Source: Bacteroidales bacterium UBA3834 (GTDB lineage Bacteria; Bacteroidota; Bacteroidia; Bacteroidales; P3). Taken from it: a stretch of 7,864 nt of DNA. The notes under the pieces are model-generated. The model was given only the letters and a program-made list of their open reading frames with translations. It was not told the origin of the DNA and did no database searches. Made by a program: the position numbers and the translations under genes. Shown piece after piece: positions 5,931 to 7,864 of this stretch. Every line of letters begins with the position of its first letter. Within the stretch, counting starts at the first letter, position 1. The stretch covers positions 40,836 to 48,699 of the forward strand of contig DGIA01000023.1 of NCBI GenBank assembly GCA_002392965.1, written 5' to 3'.

Positions 5931-5970
5931 TAAACCATATCGTGTTTCATGCGATATGGTTTATTTTTTT
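5931..5970 (+). terminator. Rho-independent terminator of the hydrogenase operon
   Basis: TAAACCATATCG (5931-5942) and CGATATGGTTTA (5952-5963) form a perfect 12-bp stem, extendable by two G-T pairs, around a short loop. Seven Ts follow (5964-5970). A run of Ts also precedes the stem, just after the hydrogenase stop. Because the left flank is A/T-rich as well, it might also slow transcription from the other side, but no gene lies there on the minus strand. Confidence 0.88.
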
Positions 5971-5991
5971 GATATTTTTGACAAAAATATC
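5971..5991. repeat. 9-3-9 inverted repeat upstream of the aspA promoter
   Basis: GATATTTTT (5971-5979) and AAAAATATC (5983-5991) are exact inverted copies around the trinucleotide GAC. It lies directly after the terminator T-run and 33 bp before the aspA -7 box, so it could be a regulator-binding palindrome or only AT-rich chance pairing. The left arm plus the next G (5973-5980, TATTTTTG) also fits the TAnnTTTG box, but has no matching -33 element. Confidence 0.4.
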
Positions 5992-6023
5992 GATAAAAAA
6001 AGCTCGAATCAAAGAAAAAGTTG

Positions 6024-6031
6024 TATATTTG
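6024..6031 (+). promoter_or_regulatory. Probable aspA promoter (-7 box)
   Basis: TATATTTG at 6024-6031 fits the Bacteroidota TAnnTTTG box, 77 nt before the aspA ATG. No TTTG sits at the expected distance upstream (around 5999-6004, where the sequence is A-rich then GCTCG). The -33 element is therefore weak or absent, and an activator may be needed. The leader 6032-6108 is AT-rich and holds only a small CATC/GATG hairpin candidate near its start. Confidence 0.65.
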
Positions 6032-6108
6032 CATCATCATAAAAGATGAAATAAAATACAATTAATATTAGGTTATCAACGTTTTAGGATTAATAATTAA
6101 AGTAAAAA

Positions 6109-7524
6109 ATGGGAAAAAAACAAAATTTCCGCACAGAAAGTGACCTCCTTGGTTCTAAGGAGGTTCCGACCGAAGCATTATACGGCGTACAGACTTCCCG
6201 CGCCATGGAGAATTTCCACATCAGCGGCCAGCTGCTGAGCGACTACCACAACTTTATCCGTGGTCTGGCCATCACGAAGAAGGCTGCCGCCATGGCCAAT
6301 GTGGAGGTGGGGATGATCACCGCCGAGCAGGGCGAGGCCATCATGTGGGCCTGCGACCAGCTGATCGAGGGCAAGTACCACGACCAGTTCCCGATCGACA
6401 TGTTACAGGGTGGTGCCGGCACGAGCACCAATATGGCCGCCAACGAGGTGATTGCCAACCTCGCCCTCGAGCGCATGGGTCATCAGAAGGGTGAGTATCA
6501 GTATTGCTCGCCCAACGATGTGGTGAACGCCAGCCAGAGCACCAACGACGCCTACCCCTGTGCCATCCACATGGCGTTGGCGCTGGAGCATCTGAGCTTC
6601 ATGCCTCACTTGGAGCAGATTATCGCTTCGCTCGACTACAAGCGCAAGGAGTTTGCCCATGTCATCAAGATGGGCCGCACCCAGTTGCAGGACGCCGTGC
6701 CCATGACGTTGGGTCAGACCTTCGGTGCCTTTGCCGACTCGCTGCGGGGCGAATACAAGAACCTGCGCGCCACGGCCGACGAGTTCCTCATCGTCAACAT
6801 GGGTGCCACCGCCATCGGCACGGGCATCTGCTCCAAGCCGGGCTACAGCGAAGCCTGCATCAAGGCCCTGCGCAAGATCACGGGATGGAACATCACCCTG
6901 GCCGACAACCTGATCGAGGCCACCTCGGCGACCACCTGCATGATTGCCTACAGCGCCGCCATGAAGCGCCTGGCCATCAAGACCAACAAGATCTGCAACG
7001 ACCTGCGCCTGCTCAGCAGCGGTCCGCGCTGCGGCCTGAACGAGATCCACCTGCCCGAACGCCAGCCCGGCAGCAGCATCATGCCCGGCAAGGTGAACCC
7101 CGTCATCCCCGAGGTGATGAACCAGGTGTGCTATCGTGTGATCGGCAACGACATGACCATCAGCCTGGCCTCCGACAACGGACAGCTGGAGCTGAATGTG
7201 ATGGAGCCCGTCATCGTCTACACCCTCTTCGAGAGTATCCACCTGCTGGAGAACGGCTACGACACCCTGCGCCGCTTCTGCATCGACGGCATCCGCGCCA
7301 ACGAGGAGCGCTGCCGCCAGCTCGTGGAGCAGAGCATCGGCATCGTCACAATGCTCAACCCCATCATCGGCTACAAGACCTCGACCAAGATTGCCAAGGA
7401 GGCCTCGGAGACGGGCCGCGGCGTCTATGAGCTGGTGCTCGAGCACAAACTCCTCACCAAGGAACAGCTGGACGAAATCCTCAAACCCGAGAACATGCTC
7501 CAGCCTGTGGAACTGAAGTTTTGA
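6109..7524 (+). CDS. aspA: Aspartate ammonia-lyase (aspartase)
   Basis: This 471-residue enzyme, close to the usual 470-480, catalyses L-aspartate to fumarate + NH3 in the cytosol. In anaerobic Bacteroidales the fumarate feeds fumarate reductase and succinate production. It belongs to the aspartase/fumarase superfamily, with all three conserved regions: GTSTNMAANE (104-113), NASQSTNDAYP (140-150), and the flexible catalytic loop GSSIMPGKVNP (321-331), whose first serine (S322) is the catalytic base. The N-terminus, with DLLGSKEVPTEALYGVQTSRAMENF, resembles aspartases (DLLG, ENF) rather than class II fumarases (which have a DSMG-type start and an EHF-type motif), so I favour aspA over fumC. 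The ATG at 6109 follows an A-rich leader and begins MGKKQNFRTESDLLG, as expected for the family. It is monocistronic, with its own promoter and a strong terminator. Its codons are strongly GC-ending with no ATA that I noticed, consistent with high expression. Confidence 0.93.
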   Translation: MGKKQNFRTESDLLGSKEVPTEALYGVQTSRAMENFHISGQLLSDYHNFIRGLAITKKAAAMANVEVGMITAEQGEAIMWACDQLIEGKYHDQFPIDMLQGGAGTSTNMAANEVIANLALERMGHQKGEYQYCSPNDVVNASQSTNDAYPCAIHMALALEHLSFMPHLEQIIASLDYKRKEFAHVIKMGRTQLQDAVPMTLGQTFGAFADSLRGEYKNLRATADEFLIVNMGATAIGTGICSKPGYSEACIKALRKITGWNITLADNLIEATSATTCMIAYSAAMKRLAIKTNKICNDLRLLSSGPRCGLNEIHLPERQPGSSIMPGKVNPVIPEVMNQVCYRVIGNDMTISLASDNGQLELNVMEPVIVYTLFESIHLLENGYDTLRRFCIDGIRANEERCRQLVEQSIGIVTMLNPIIGYKTSTKIAKEASETGRGVYELVLEHKLLTKEQLDEILKPENMLQPVELKF

Positions 7525-7544
7525 TTTGGATTGATATTATAGTG

Positions 7545-7572
7545 ACGGCAACTTCGGTTGCCGTTTTTTTTT
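7545..7572 (+). terminator. Rho-independent terminator of aspA, UUCG-capped
   Basis: ACGGCAAC (7545-7552) pairs perfectly with GTTGCCGT (7557-7564) around TTCG, giving the very stable C(UUCG)G tetraloop. A run of Ts follows directly to 7572. It lies 20 nt past the aspA stop. Confidence 0.93.
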
Positions 7573-7602
7573 GTTTGTTTTAAAAAAAAAAGTGTATCTT
7601 TG
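7570..7602 (+). promoter_or_regulatory. Bacteroidota-type promoter of pckA
   Basis: TTTG at 7570-7573 and TATCTTTG at 7595-7602 are 21 nt apart, the same geometry and the same -7 sequence as the hydrogenase operon promoter. A second TTTG at 7574-7577 gives a 17-nt spacer and fits less well. The -33 box overlaps the end of the aspA terminator T-run, so the intergenic region is very compact. The leader to the ATG at 7689 is about 80 nt. Confidence 0.8.
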
Positions 7603-7633
7603 CAGTTCAATGTTGGTGTGAAATGCAGAGAAT

Positions 7634-7650
7634 TAATTGAGCATCAATTA
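7634..7650. repeat. 7-3-7 inverted repeat in the pckA leader
   Basis: TAATTGA (7634-7640) and TCAATTA (7644-7650) are exact inverted copies around GCA. It lies about 32-48 bp past the -7 box, a position where a bound repressor could block elongation. The half-site TTGA/TCAA also appears, with a 1-nt spacer, at the hydrogenase promoter (1057-1065). AT-rich chance symmetry is possible. Confidence 0.35.
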
Positions 7651-7688
7651 TATAATTATAGATTAAAAACAATAAAAATTGATAAACT

Positions 7689-7864
7689 ATGACTGACAAG
7701 ATTAGAAAAGACCTCGAAGCGCTGGGCATCACCGGGGTTAAGGATATCCACTACAACCCCTCGTACGAAGACCTGTTCAAGTTCGAGATGGATCCCGCTC
7801 TCACGGGCTATGACAAAGGCCAGCTCACCGAGCTGGGCGCCGTCAACGTGATGACCGGCATCTA
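7689..7864 (+). CDS. pckA: Phosphoenolpyruvate carboxykinase (ATP), N-terminal fragment (3' end outside window)
   Basis: Fifty-eight complete codons plus two bases are present. ATP-type PEPCK interconverts oxaloacetate + ATP and PEP + CO2 + ADP. In succinate-forming Bacteroidales it commonly runs in the carboxylating direction, fixing CO2 onto PEP and saving ATP. The segment reads ALGITGVKDIHYNPSYEDLF, then KGQLTELGAVNVMTGI. The NPSYEDLF and the GxxTxLGAVNVMTGIYTGRSPKDK-type region are characteristic of Bacteroidota and enterobacterial ATP-PEPCKs; the window ends just inside the second motif. The ATG at 7689 follows an A-rich stretch and gives the expected N-terminal length. It has its own promoter at 7570-7602. 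The nucleotide-binding kinase loops lie outside the window, so completeness cannot be judged. Together with PPDK at the other end of the window it links the PEP, pyruvate and oxaloacetate pools. Confidence 0.92.
   Translation, partial: MTDKIRKDLEALGITGVKDIHYNPSYEDLFKFEMDPALTGYDKGQLTELGAVNVMTGI

Larger units (their letters stand above)
1089..5970 (+). other. Predicted four-gene hydrogenase/sensor transcription unit
   Basis: Between the promoter at 1056-1088 and the terminator at 5931-5970 lie four genes on one strand with gaps of 22, 24 and 2 nt. I found no convincing internal promoter or terminator. The order is ferredoxin, sensory-type [FeFe]-hydrogenase, PP2C phosphatase, catalytic-type [FeFe]-hydrogenase. 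The tight spacing, especially the 2-nt gap before the last gene, implies co-transcription and coupled translation. The H-cluster maturation genes (hydE, hydF, hydG) are not in this window and must be elsewhere if either hydrogenase is active. Confidence 0.75.

Noticed and set aside
5973..5980. TATTTTTG as an alternative -7 box for aspA
   Set aside because: It fits the loose TAnnTTTG pattern but lies in a T-rich tract, has no TTTG at the right distance upstream, and would give a longer leader. The box at 6024 is preferred.
6504..7430. Plus-strand alternative frame of about 308 codons inside aspA
   Set aside because: The product is Arg/His/Gln/Pro-rich, typical of an out-of-frame reading of GC-rich codons; aspA in the correct frame has every family signature.
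6403..7446. Minus-strand open frame of about 347 codons opposite aspA
   Set aside because: Shadow of the strongly biased aspA codons. The product is rich in Gly, His, Asp and Ala without motifs, and no promoter or leader is visible.

Overview
The window reads as a chromosomal segment of an anaerobic member of the Bacteroidales (Bacteroidota), probably a gut or rumen type. Three lines of evidence support this. The intergenic regions carry Bacteroidota-type promoters, with a TAnnTTTG -7 box and, at two of the three, a TTTG -33 box about 21 nt upstream. The leaders are AT-rich, with little Shine-Dalgarno signal. The gene content is fermentative: PPDK, Rex, [FeFe]-hydrogenase, aspartase and ATP-type PEP carboxykinase. 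All recognised genes lie on the + strand. I see no RNA genes, insertion sequences, CRISPR arrays or attachment sites.

Layout: (1) 1-963 holds the 3' end of pyruvate, phosphate dikinase, followed 3 nt later by a Rex-family NADH/NAD+-sensing repressor, and ends in a hairpin terminator at 989-1036. (2) 1056-5970 is one apparent transcription unit with a strong promoter at its head and a perfect 12-bp terminator hairpin at its end. It encodes a thioredoxin-fold [2Fe-2S] ferredoxin, a multidomain sensory-type [FeFe]-hydrogenase (2x[4Fe-4S], H-cluster domain, extra FeS domain, PAS), a SpoIIE/PP2C-type phosphatase with an unassigned C-terminal domain, and a catalytic-type group B-like [FeFe]-hydrogenase. 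(3) 6024-7572 is aspartate ammonia-lyase with its own promoter and a UUCG-capped terminator. (4) 7570-7864 is the promoter, leader and first 58 codons of PEP carboxykinase.

How the parts fit (inference): the central operon looks like a self-contained hydrogen or redox sensing circuit. The putative sensor keeps all four H-cluster cysteines but has alanine in place of the proton-shuttle cysteine, as in known sensory hydrogenases. It would pass its state through the FeS and PAS domains to the neighbouring phosphatase. The last gene, with an intact TSCCP motif, would be the working ferredoxin-linked hydrogenase. This arrangement matches what has been described as phosphatase-linked sensory [FeFe]-hydrogenases (group C3), so the class is known, but its signalling target is not established and none is encoded here. 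The flanking genes (PPDK, Rex, aspartase, PEPCK) control PEP/pyruvate/C4-acid flow and NADH sensing, so the whole window concerns how a fermenting cell disposes of electrons, to H2 or to fumarate/succinate.
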